Source of the DNA: Plectrocnemia conspersa
Taxonomy: Eukaryota; Arthropoda; Insecta; Trichoptera; Polycentropodidae
NCBI GenBank assembly: GCA_009617715.1
Contig: VTFK01000373.1
Location: 248,001-312,000 of the forward strand
Length of the DNA stretch: 64,000 bases
Reading direction: 5' to 3'
Shown here: positions 35,214 to 47,400 of the stretch, piece by piece
Position numbering within the stretch: position 1 is the first letter of the stretch
Layout of the letters: each line of letters begins with the position of its first letter
Notes under the pieces: model-generated
Seen by the model: only the letters and a program-made list of their open reading frames with translations
Told to the model about the DNA's origin: nothing
The model's database searches: none
Translations under genes and position numbers: made by a program

Positions 35214-35593
35214 GTTGTTGCTCTTTCTGCTTCTCTTAAGAAGTTTCAGTCGCGAATGAGAGTCTTGTACACAAAATACTACGAATGTTCAATAGTGTTA
35301 CCTATAAATATTGCGAAATTGTAATTCTCACAATGTTGAGATATCAATGCTAACGCGCAAGTCAGCAAATCGATTGTTTTTGAAATCAGCGGTGTTGTCT
35401 TTGTCATTACATAGTTGCTGAAATAAAAATAAAATAAAAAAAAAAATAGGTCGCATTTCTATCATATGAATCATACATAGAGCAGAGATTTTAAATAAAA
35501 TTTGAATGCGGACCGCAAAGATTTTTTTAATTATTTATAATAAAATATCATTGCATTTTTTTACGATCGATAAGATTTTTTTTCACTACGCAT
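34880..35593 (-). CDS. Alternative ninjurin-like reading of the same locus (three exons)
   Basis: Exon 1 is 35593-35565 (MRSEKKSYR plus two bases, donor TC|GTAAAA). Exon 2 is 35417-35302, between TTTCAG and ATAG|GTAACA, and exon 3 is 35013-34880. All phases fit (29 + 116 + 134 = 92 codons plus stop). Exon 2 encodes NYVMTKTTPLISKTIDLLTC and then ALALISQHCENYNFAIFI. This resembles the ninjurin pattern N-x-Y-x-x-K-K-x-x-A-x-x-M-x-D-I-A-L-L...S-Q, and exon 3 would supply the second membrane helix. Ninjurins mediate adhesion and plasma-membrane rupture, but the similarity here is loose and the N-terminal region is far shorter than usual. Exon 1 is the weakest part; more upstream exons may be used instead. 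Confidence 0.3.
35254..35259 (-). promoter_or_regulatory. Initiator (TCATTC) upstream of the 89-residue gene
   Basis: On the minus strand TCATTC fits TCAKTY, with +1 near 35257 and the ATG 43 nt downstream. This closely parallels the initiator spacing of the 2871-3147 gene. Confidence 0.3.
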
Positions 35594-36054
35594 GTTGAAA
35601 AAATCTGTAAGCTATTCTCCACAACGTGTCATAACTATACACACATATAACATAATATATGTGGTAGGTACTGTGAGTGAATGCGCTCGGCGTCGGATTA
35701 CTCGAGTGTCGTTATGAGTCAAAATGTCACACGCGAATAAAACGAAATGAGTATGATTTATTAAGTCCGTGCGAATAGAGTGCTCTGTTTTAGGTCGTGA
35801 CTGGCATGATTTCCAGCACCGAAAACCCTCATTTCCAATTGTAAATCTTCCAACTCTAAGCTATAAAATATAAAATACATACATGGTGGACCAATAAAAA
35901 AAAAGAATCCTGACTTATAATTTTTCCATTTTACTTCAGAGAGGTGCAAAAATAAATATTAGAGACGGAGCAAGTCATGGCATAATTATCTCTAATAAAA
36001 TCATATTTTTTATATTTCTTCATTTTGTATATTTTACTCTAATAATGACTGTTC
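35594..36054. other. Possible further minus-strand exon, otherwise unassigned
   Basis: On the minus strand, TTTTATAG at 35868-35861 could be an acceptor for a 100-nt exon (35860-35761). That exon encodes 32 residues starting L-E-L-E-D-L-Q-L-E-M and ending in TAA directly followed by AATAAA. No matching upstream exon was identified. If real, it is the end of another small gene just upstream of the ninjurin-like locus. Confidence 0.25.
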
Positions 36055-36060
36055 GTTTAT

Positions 36061-36162
36061 TCTGGAGTACCACAGAGATCCAATCTGGGTCCTCTGCTCT
36101 TTTTTCTCTCCATCAACGGTGTCTGGGAACTAAAGTGTCATAGAAGTCGCGAATATAACTGA
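36061..36162 (+). pseudogene. LINE reverse transcriptase fragment, motif B
   Basis: The plus strand reads SGVPQRSNLGPLLFFLSING, the motif B region of non-LTR reverse transcriptases, then runs to a stop within 15 codons. Neither motif A nor motif C could be found nearby. Confidence 0.6.
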
Positions 36163-36655
36163 AGGATCGTCAAAGTAAAATGCGCTTCTCATAAAAAAGC
36201 TTTCAGTTAGAGTGGCATAGAGATTCTTATCCATCACGACCAGGACATCAGCACATGATAAGCTTCTTTTACACGAGACATCCAGCTTTTCAACGAACTT
36301 TTCAAACACAGGAATATTTTTGACGATAGTTATGACGAGCTAAAAAATACATAGAATGGTGCTCATCTATTTCAAAATACATCATATTTGTTATTTACTC
36401 ATTTTAAATAAAAAATAATATGATTATCATCATTAAGCACTAAGAAAACTTTTTGATTCATATTGGTCAGATTTGTTATATAAAATAAATCAAACATAAT
36501 AAATCATAACCTTGTATTTTTAATAAATTATTTTAAATATATCCACAAATATTAAAGGCTTTCTTAACATGCAATTGTGATTTCTGATACTCCCACTTCA
36601 GCGGTTCATTTAATTGGTCAGTTATCTCATTTCTCATAATATACTACGATAGCTT
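36163..36655. other. Unassigned; minus-strand open frame 36339-36130
   Basis: On the minus strand an open 70-codon frame (F-E-K-F-V-E-K-L-D-V... ending S-M-T-L-stop) follows a TATTTTTTAG acceptor-like site. The composition is protein-like, but there is no ATG at its start, no downstream link and no recognised motif. The rest of the stretch is AT-rich. Confidence 0.2.
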
Positions 36656-36662
36656 TAAAATA

Positions 36663-36827
36663 CGGTTCTCCACAGCCTGAACCAAATTATATATGTATAT
36701 ATATGTATGTATATATCATTGCTTTTGATGCGGCGGAATCCGCACCGAAAGCAATGATATATAAATACATACACCGCGGAATTCTGGGAAAAACTTTGGT
36801 GTGAAGTAGGTTAGAAAAGGTTGTGGA
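36663..36827. mobile_element. MITE-like palindromic element with a nested hairpin
   Basis: The outer arms CTCCACAGCCTGAACC (left) and CTCCACAACCTTTTCTAACC (right, reverse complement) pair imperfectly. Inside, 36705-36772 forms a long hairpin: ATGTATATATCATTGCTTT pairs with AAAGCAATGATATATAAATA, and the loop itself holds TGCGG...CCGCA. The structure fits a small foldback MITE. A transcribed regulatory hairpin is the alternative. Confidence 0.5.
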
Positions 36828-38338
36828 GCACTACTCTAATATGGCTTCTTTAAATTAAAATATATAGACACAAATGAATTTGTTTAATCAATACATATAT
36901 TTTTTAATTTAATATTTTTTACATATACGGAAGTGTGATATTTATCGGTCACACGAAAATTGGTCGTAAATTGATCGCTCACATAGCGATTGCTCATACG
37001 AATACATTCATAATTACTTTTAACATAAGTAGAAATATATAAGCTTAGAGATAATCTAATCAAAAAGATTTAGTCGGAATTGCAAAATAAAAAACAATAA
37101 TCCAACATAATCAAACAAAGAAATCTACAAATCACGATTTTTTACAAAACATTATTAGCTGGGTAAGGTTATAAGCATTAAAAGGAATAATGCTATAATT
37201 TGATACATCGAAACAATAATTGGCGTGGTGTTCGAATATTTTTCAAATCAATAAACATGGTGAAACATTTAATTAAAATAATAATTACAATGTCAATACC
37301 GGTAATATCAGTATTGACTATTTTTTCTATCGGTGATACTGGTATTGAAAATTCCGGTATTATTTACCTTTAAAGCACGACCACTTATCCTTTTTAATTA
37401 AAACCAGAAATGAAAAACTTAAAGTAAGAAAAACTTTAAATTACACCAGAGAAGAAAAAAGTAAAGTTTTATCGTCGTTACTTAAATTAATAAATTTCCC
37501 TCGAATTTTCAGGAAAAGTGCTTGTGCAAAATTCAAGACATTGGTTGGAAATGAATTCCGAATTCAATCGTATTGTTCCGTATTAATTGAATGAAAATAT
37601 TTATATTTTTTCTGCAGCAAGGTTGTTCAGTCTTGCTTATTTTTATTCGTCGTCTAATAGGTCATTTAGTAATATTTTTAAGATCTCCTTCGTAACTCCT
37701 TCTGCCAATTTCTAATTTCTCGGAGCATGTTAATATATTTTTATTCCAACCGTACATATTTTTATTGAATTCATTCAGATGCTCAAATATTGTATATCAG
37801 CCATATTTTACAGTGCTACAAAAATAACCACTAACATTTAATTATATTTTTATTTTAAAAAATTATACAAAATAACAAAATTGTAAAATTGATATAATTT
37901 TAATCTAGGTACATGTATGGTTTGTATTTAAATAAATGTTTTAATAAAAAAAATCTATATTTAGATGTTTTTCGATAAAACTTCAATGCTACATTAACTG
38001 GTTTTTACTATGTTTATCCCACAATATGGCAAACTATTTTATTCAAGGCCTTTTCTATAATTTATTTATTTATTTTTATAAATAAGTGGGGTCTTCAATG
38101 AGATATAAAAATATTTTTCATTGTTAAAATGTATAAAACCTCTAACTAAACCTTCAAACGTAATTTTTTACAGTGTAATTAACAGATAAGTTTTACGAAT
38201 AATGTTTATATACACACGACAGAAGTAAATAAATGTAATAATATTGTATAAAAAGTTGAAAAGTTGAAAGGGAAAAATATAAAAAATGGGCTAAGTGACT
38301 TTATTCAGGACACTAAAACATTTTTATATGAACTGCAG
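36828..38338. other. Noncoding DNA left of the first visible Ddr exon
   Basis: Most likely intron sequence of Ddr, since the next exon begins in mid-kinase. Paired ACCGGTAAT/ATACTGGTATT motifs occur near 37290-37360. No glycine-loop exon could be found. Confidence 0.4.
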
Positions 38339-38454
38339 ATCCATTTGTGCGAAGCTGACGGTGCAGTCGAGTACAGCAACGGGTGTTCTACTTTCCACAA
38401 AAAACAAAGGGTGCTTGTGAAATCGCTTTGGAGAGGAACTTCGGATAAAATCAG
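38339..38454 (+). CDS. Ddr: Ddr exon: beta-2/beta-3 region with catalytic Lys
   Basis: Begins after AACTGCAG with IHLCEAD and ends AATCAG|GTTAGT (phase 2). The codon for the ATP-binding Lys is 38420-38422. An earlier in-frame AG (38309) would add DTKTFLYELQ, but these residues have no glycine-loop pattern, so 38339 is preferred. Confidence 0.85.
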
Positions 38455-41400
38455 GTTAGTATTCATATTTAAAATTATATTAAAAATTCATATTGTATGA
38501 TGGAATTCCTTAATTACTTAACAACCTTATTAGGTAGATTAAATTACAAATTAGCAATTAAGCAAAAGAGTGATAATAATAGCTAGAATTTTGCAATTTA
38601 ATTTCAATAAAAGCATATTGTGCTATTCAAACTCTATTCTGTTTTTAAAATCAAGCTAATTGGATCATTAGTATTGTTATACAATGATATGATCAGAGAG
38701 CAATGAAATATTTTTTGTAAAATAATCATTTTTATTTCATATCCAAGTCAAATTATATTAAAAACACATTCCTACATTTTTTGATTCTGTACTAAACGAT
38801 ACTAATTATGCATTTGATAGTACAACATACATTTTTTAGCACGTACATTTCTGTTTATTGATTGCAATTTTCTTTAAATATGTCTATGGATTTACAAATT
38901 AATTTTTATTTTGTTAATTTAATATGCTGTTTGAATATACACGATTTCATACTATCTAAAGCTAAAAGCTTTCATATAAACTAAACATATGTTTTTTTTA
39001 AACCATTTACCATGTGAATTTTATTTTTTAATTAAATAAATCATATTTTTTTGCTGTTTTATGTATCAGAATTATTAGTGAATTTACTCTTGTAACCATT
39101 AAAAAAAATATGTTTTTAAAAATATTGGGAATAATGTGTATTAAAGGGTAAACTTTTCGCATCCTCTAATATAAAATAAAGATTTTCATTAATATGTTTT
39201 TAGCATGATTTGGCATTTAATTGAGAGATAATTACTTTATTAAAGGTTATGTATTAAATCAGAGCATATTCAAATAATTTTGTTACTAACTTTTTTGAAC
39301 GTAAAAGTTAAGTTAATTACAACAAATAGAAGTTTTAACTAGCTTCTTGAAACTTCAAGATAAATTTAAATACCAACAGAAATATCTTTTCTAAAAATTT
39401 AAATAAAATACATTTCTTTACTTGATGAAAAAAGGGTTATCAAAGTTAGATTCCTATATTTTATTCAGTGTAAAAAAATTATAAATATATTGCAGCTTAA
39501 TGTCTGATTTAATAAAAACGAATATTAAATCTATATTCTGACAAATTATATTTGAAAACACTTTTTAGCTCTTTTTAGTTATCTTTTGCAATTATTTGTT
39601 ATTATGAAACATACATTTATCATTAATTTTTACTTATAATCAATTTTAGGGATGAATTTCTTCGTGAAGTCACGTGGTTGGCGAATCTGCGCGATCAAAA
39701 TGTGGCTCGCGTGGTTGGCGCTTGTTCGGCGGAACCTCCTTGTGCTTTGACTATACATTCTGAACTAGGAGATCTTCCTGCCTTCCTCAGCAGTCAAGCT
39801 GATAATAAACAATCATCAACACTAAGGTATGTACATAGCTTTGTAATAAATAAATATTCATATTTCTTATGAATTTTTCTAAACATTACTGTAACATTTC
39901 CATAATCAATCGGTCTAATCGACTAAGTAAAAAAATATACAAAAATTACCGTAGTATTATTACTAAAGATTTTGTTTTGATTAATTACTATATAAAACAT
40001 TCATAGTCTATGTTTCTAGATAAATACATAAAAACTATACTGGTTCTAAATCTATTTAATTACAATGTATAACAACTATATATTATATATTTATTTATAT
40101 ATTTTTTGTATTATATGTTATTTGTATTAAATATTAAAATATCAATCAACCATTTTCTTTCTTTATTACAGTTACGGCTGTTTAATCTATCTAGCTACAC
40201 AAATAGCATCAGGGATGTCATATTTAGAATCACTCAACGTGGTTCACAGAGACTTGGCAGCCAGGTAAGATTTCTATTATAATAAATAATTTACCATTAT
40301 TAACTCTTAATTGTTATTCTGCTTAAAACAAAGTTTATTGTTTAAAATATGATCTTTTATACGTGCTTTCAATATTGTTTGGAATAAGCAATAAAATGAA
40401 TTAATTTTTCGTTCGCGGTTCTAAAAATACCCGTAGGCCTGGGGGTATGGAAAAAGCTCGATTTTCCATTTACCCTCAAGTCAATTTGAGTTGAAACATG
40501 TTGCGGGCAGAATGTTTTTAAAATTAATATTCTTTTGATATGGGAAATGAAACGAGACGCGGAGGAAAAAGTTTTTGCTCAAAAAAAATTCTCTTGGCAG
40601 TTAGTTGGTTTAAAGTTTTACCGCGATTACCTTGCACGTGTGTATAAGGGTGGGTGGTTATATGTAAGTGTGTTTTGATACTCATTTAAATTTGTTCAGA
40701 AAAGTATTTTTTCAACTTTAAACTTGGCACGCGACACCGAAACGCAAAGGGAGTTTTTGACACGGATGAATTTCAACTAACGAGCTTACCGTTAAAGATT
40801 TTATTTTTTTCTAATTTCATATAAATTAGAAAGTTTCAAATGCCAAAATATGATTCAAAGGTTATTTAAACATATTCTGAAAGTAAAACATACAACTTTG
40901 TTGACAACTCTACTATGGTAAATTTCAACTAGGGTCTAAGTCAGTGGTGGCTAACCCGTGGCGCATTGCATCCTTGCGCTACTTATGCTTTTAAAATAGG
41001 CGTCATAACTGACTCAATATTCATATTTTAAACTCAAGTCCCCTTAATTCAATTCATTCAGCCTTCGGTAATGTTCAACTTTATGCGGAATTTTCGGTTT
41101 TTCATATTTTTTTTCGCGGTGCACCGGTTAAGAACCACTGCTATAGGTGTTGCCATTGCGTGTTTCCACTCAAACGTTCGCAAACACTGCGCACTAGCAA
41201 CACGCCACGCGCTTTTCAGTTAATTCTGAGTGAGCCATCGTGGCGTGGAGTTTGAAGCGGAGTTTTTGCGAGTGTTAGGTGTACTAGTGTGGTTTTTGTA
41301 TTGAGTGATTAAAATACAGCTTCAAGAATAAATATATATTATAATTGTCGAAGCACAGCAATATATAGAATGCAAATCCCACATAGTTGATATTCTGTGT

Positions 41401-44400
41401 AATACGACGTACGTAGATTGGATATATTTGTTCTTTTTCAATTTTTTAGAGTTATATACTTTTCTATGTTTTTTTTTTAATTACTGTTATCTGCTATAAT
41501 GCAAAAGAAAATGAAAAAAAGAAGCCAAGATAGTGATAGTAAGCGCGATTTCAATGAATAGTGGGAAAATGAATTGCTATTTATAGCAAATTCATCAGGA
41601 AAACCATTTTGCATTGCTTGTGAAAGTACTCTTTCACATAATAGAAGGCATGATCTTCAGTGACACTATCAAACACAGCATCAGACTAATATAGAAGAAA
41701 AAATGAAGCTTGTTCTTGAGTCTGAGTTACGAAAAGAATATGTAACTAAGAAAAAGGAAGAAATCAGAAAAAGACAAAATATATTTGTTAAAGTTGGTTG
41801 TGAAGACTTGGCGATGACAGAAACATCATATAAAATTGCTTTAGCATTGGCAAAAAAAATAAGCCTTTTTTTCTGATGGAGAAGAAATTGTTAAACCTTG
41901 TCTTCAATATTTATCCAAAGTTTTAGAAGGAAAGGACGTAGATCAGCAACTGTAAGATGTTGTTCATTCTTGTACTTTCTTTTCGCTAGCTTTGGATGAA
42001 TCAACGGACATATGTGATGTTGTACAGTTAAACATTTTTAAAAGAGGAATTATTGATCATTTTAATGTATTTGAAGAACTTGCTAGTCTGAAGTCATTGC
42101 ATGGTAAAACAAGAGGAACAGACATATTTGAAAAAGTAAAATCATGCCTAGAAAATCTAAAATTCGATTATAGTAAACTCATCAGTGTCTGTATTGATGG
42201 AGTTTCTGTATTTACAACTTTGCTTGAAAACTTTTTAAAACGTCCTGTATTAAAATATCACTGAATTATACACCAAGAGGCATTGTGTGGGAAAACTTTA
42301 AATATAAAGCATGTAATGTTACCGGTTGTGAAATGTGTGAATAAAATTAAAGCAAGAGAATTAAACAGACGAGAATTCAGAGAATACTGTGAATTGCTAG
42401 ATTTGGAATATGGTGAACTTATCCTTCATTGTGAAGTGTGCTGGCTTTCTAGAGGTCAGATTCTGAGTAGATTTTGGAAATTGAAAAATGCCGTTTCTAA
42501 TTTTTTGGTAAAGGAAAATAAACTACCTGATGAAAGAACTTTATTATACTGGCTATTTGATTTTGCATTTTTAGTTGACATTACTAGCCATCTTAATGGT
42601 CGAAATATAAAACTACAAGATAAGAAAACATTATTTCCTAGCTTAGTAAATAGCATTAGTTCATTTAAAATGAAATTGAAAATGTTCATCTCCCAGTTAC
42701 AAAATGAGGATTAAAATCAATTTTCACACTTAAAAGAGCAGAGTGAACGTGCTGCGGGTAATAGCAATTTGACCAAATATATTGACAAAATTAAGATTTT
42801 GCAAGAGCCGTTTGAAAGTGGTTTTCGTGATTTTGTTAAAGAAGAAAACTATATGCTCTCATTTATAAACACATTTTCAGTTAGTGAACAAAATATAATG
42901 CAGATGCCTTGGAACATGCAAATGAACTTGATTGATTTAAAAACAAATTCCTTCTTAAAAATAAAATTTGATAAGCTTTCCCGGATCAAAATGCGTCTGA
43001 CATTATTAATTTCTAGCATTCATTACCTAGTGAACATTTCCCAGAGCTAAGAAAATATGCAAAAAGTTATATATGTCGCTTTGGAACCGCATACAGGTGT
43101 GAACAAGCCTTTTCATAAATGAAATTAGTAAAAAGCAAAACAGGGTCGTGAATAACTGATTCGAATTTGAGCAGCGATCACTCTCTTGCCCATGTGATTA
43201 TTCTTACTATTGTAGATTTGTGCTCTAATAAACGTGTGCTTTTAAAATGACGTAAATTTATTAATTAAATTCCTTGATTGAGTTGTTCATTTTCCTCCCA
43301 TAAGCGAAGCAGTTCCTATTATTATCTCTATTTTATAACCCAAATGTGAACGTAAGAATGTAAAAAAAGTGCCTGAGTTGTATGGCGCATCTGAATTTGT
43401 CTGTGAAAAAATTGGCGCATGGTATACAAAAGGCTGGCCACCTCTGGTTTAAGTGATAGAGCAAATTTGGTTTTTTGAACTCTCGAACTGTTTTGCTTCT
43501 GTTATAATTACTCTAGTATTGTTTTTACTCGTTCTAAAGTATTGCAGAGATCTTATTTAGAGTATCATTCACGCCATGCGGCAATTGTGAATCTTAATAT
43601 TTATTATATGCTGATGACGTAGAAATGTTACTGACCTAGAATAATTGCACAAAGTACTACATTGTTAGCTACCAAGTATCACATTGTTTGATAGTACTGA
43701 TCTCAATGCCCGAAGGATCTCCCTTATATAATAGTTTTTAAGCCAGAACAGGGATAGAGAATAAGCATATACATTTTAGAACACATCTCACAGTTGAATT
43801 ATTTAAACCGAATGATTTTCACACATTGGTAATTGTTTATGCACTCAATTTTTATTTTTAACTTATTTTGAAATTAAAACACTATGACCACAGCTATCTT
43901 ATTTTTACAACATTATCTAATTCATAGACTTTAAATGTTGAAGCTTATTATGAGTGACATGATCGAGAGACAAACAATTTAAAATATGAACGCGTAGTAC
44001 AAAACTTGAAATCAAAATTAAATAGCACACATATTTTTTATCCTCATTATTTTTTTTAAGATTTATAAATATCGGCTTAGAACCTACCTAATTATATTAG
44101 CGTAAAAAATGTAATAAGTAAGGCTCGCCTTATTTATTACTATTTTTCTACGTGCGTGTCACTGTAAATGTACAAAGCTCTACCGCCGACTAATTTTTCG
44201 TAGACTTCATCTAAAGTTTCATCCTCTAAATGGACTTTGCGTGTCCAATAACGGAGAAGAGAACAAAAGTTAATAAACAACTTTCCTGAAAACATACAAA
44301 TCACTACTACTCTATGCATCTGTTACATAGCGAACATGGCGTTTATTGCTTTAAGAGTTTTTAAGCAATAAATTTATTTTTTGCTAGGCTATATTGGATT

Positions 44401-47400
44401 ATAATAAATTTTAAAATAGAATTTTATCAAATTTATCAAAGCATAAAATTGCTGTAAGACGCTTATAAAAAAGTAAAGAACACCTAGAAATACAGTAAAT
44501 TCCCGATGATTAACAAAAGGGCAAAGTTCAATATGAATTATTCGATTATATAATAATTTAAAATACAATAACATTTTTAAATACAGGCTAGTAAAAATTA
44601 TTTATCAAAAATAAATGTTCTCTTAATTATTCTGATGCGGATTATCTGTGCTTGAACTTACTTTTTTTAATCACAATACAAAACAAAAACGCTAATGTGG
44701 TTTGTTAATGCTGCTGATAAATTATCGAATCATAGAATCTCAATATTATTCGCAAAAGAAAATTTGCAGTTTGATCAAATCTATAGTGCAGATGAGACAG
44801 GCTAATACTGGAAGTGCCAACAAAAACAATAAATCTTTTAATTAACGTAATTTTTTTTTTTAAATTGAAAATTAAAAATTATTAACTGTGGTAAAATTTT
44901 TATTATTAATATTTAATTTAAGGTCGTTGTTTTTGATATTTTTTATAAAAATATCGAAACTTTATTATTATATAAAATTAATACGTAGGAAAAATAAAAG
45001 AAAAATTTTATTTGTATTTGTATTTATTAAAAATAAAATACGTAAAATTTCAACAAAATTTAAGTTTATTAAATTTAAGTTAGCAAAATTTCAATGTATG
45101 TTTCTATTATTTTTTCCATTTAATATTATTTTTAATAAAGTTTATAGTTATTAGATTAGTGAGTAAATTTCTGGCAGTTATTTTTAAGGGTCTATTTTCA
45201 AAAATACTTATTGCAAATATAATAAATTAATTAATATATCTACATATGTAGATAAATAAGTCTGTATATTTTGAAAAATAATGTGAAAAGGCTGTGATGA
45301 TTGATTTGTCATAAGATGCTTAGTGTAACCATCTGTAAATATCAAATTTAATTTAATTGCAAAAGTGAATTTGTAGATCGAGACCAGAGTAAGCAAACAT
45401 AAGACATGCGTGTCCCGCTATGACACACCTAACATTTTCCGTGACACGCGAAGAAAATTTCTACTCCCTCAAAATCTATGAATATGTAAATAATTATACA
45501 TAACTTAAAAATCAAAAACGAATATGTCTACAATAAAAGCGTATATAGTGTAAAAATTTACATAACAATATTATTATTATGTAAATTTTTAGTATTTTAA
45601 ATAACAGTAATGTAAGGTATGTTTTTTCTGAAATAATTAATTTTAGAATATGAAAGTACATACAATAATAAATATTACCAAAATAATTTAAAAAATTTTT
45701 TAAAGTTAAATAAACGCTGAAAAAGCTAGTTACAGTTTTTTTAAACAAACATAAATTACGATATATTTAGAGAAAAAAGTAAATATGACTAACAAGCGGT
45801 AGATTAAAAATGGTAGGTGTTGGAAGTACGACAGTCTTTTCTGGCATGGCAAGTTGTATTATTGTCGGCTGTGTTTTTGGTATAGCAGCTGGAATTATCA
45901 TGATGTGTTCTTGTCATGCTCTCTGGATGTCTTTTGTGTCAATTTTCTAATACTCGTCTCTGTGGCGTCTCACCTCTTCTATCATTTGCATCCTGCGTTT
46001 CTACTCTGTGACCAAGTGACACATATCCTTGCATTTTTAAACATAAACTTTTCTGGATATTGTTCCAGTTGTATTGTTCCATCTGTCTACACGATTATCA
46101 CTAATAAGTATACTTAGGTTTTCAAAGCAAATAAAAAAAAATGACACAGACCTTAAAGTTTGTGATCTTTCACTGAAAATGTGCAAATCGTGTTATGAGA
46201 TAATTATTGTACATTATCTTTTAAAATACTATTTCTAAAAATGCTCCAATTGGTGATTATTATATAATTAAAATTCTAATCGATAATCACAATTTAGGTT
46301 CACCTATATTTTTCTAATCTCACGAATAAATATCGTGATGATTAATTAAAATCTAGTCTTTCATTTTAGATATTGAAAGTGGTCTAACAATGCGCTTCTT
46401 CAGCTTATAGAAAATATCTTGTATTTATTAAAAAAAACTGCAAAATAAAAATGGCAATTATGCTTAATAATGCTTGTCTTAAAAGATCTGCAGTGTAAAT
46501 TACCACCATTTTATTTTTTTTCATTAAGGTAAGGATAATAATATATTTTTTCTTGCTAAGAAAAAAACATAGTCTTTACATAGTATAATGTTGGAAAATG
46601 TACTATTATTATAAATAAATTAAGATATAATATTGAACAATAAATTTAATGAGCTTTGTAATCAATTCATACGCATTTGTAAAAATATGAGTTTTGATTC
46701 TATGCTCTTAATTATTACCTCACAAAACAGCAAGCGCATTCTTGTACATTTATTTGTAGTCGTTTCTATTGTATTATAAAGTTGTGCTTTTAAGCTAAAA
46801 TTCGCTCAAAATAGTACAAGCATGTCTCCCATATTTCAAACTTCGTTCCTATACTGAAAATCCCAAGAATACACTTTGCTAAGTCGCGACCAAAGCAAAC
46901 AATTAGCTGTGTTTGCCAAGTTGAGCTTCCAAAATAAGTTTTCGGGCAAAAGCTGTACTTTCCATACGCAGATAGGAGTGACGCGTTTCCTTTCGTGGTA
47001 ACGTTTGTCCCATTAAATGCAAAGATGCTTACGTGTGTGTGGCCACATGTCCCATAGAACAGCAGCACGCCTATGACCGCTCCTTTTGTTTATTTTCACC
47101 AAAATATTTGCCCTCCTAATGCTGTAATCGTGATACTTAACGCACAGCAGGATGTGTTATCGCACAAAGCAGAAGGTACACACACAAAAACATATTTCTG
47201 AATTACATGAAAATATATCACAAATATGTAGGTGGAACTCCCTTTTATACGATATAAATATAGCGTCGTTGGACATTGAAAGTCCTATACTAGACTGCCT
47301 TATTAAAGACCAAATACAAATAGACAGTAATACAAATAAACCTAATTATTGAATTGAATTAATGAATTACATATAAATTGCTCAGTAAATATATTATTTA

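Noticed and set aside
38264..38338. Upstream extension of the first visible Ddr exon
   Set aside because: The in-frame residues show no glycine-loop pattern, and AACTGCAG gives an acceptor exactly before the conserved I-H-L-C-E.
42456..42689. 77-codon minus-strand frame inside the intronic hAT
   Set aside because: The plus strand carries the recognisable transposase; this is its shadow.
44888..45154. 88-codon Lys/Phe/Ile-rich frame
   Set aside because: Low-complexity AT sequence; no motif, and composition explains the openness.
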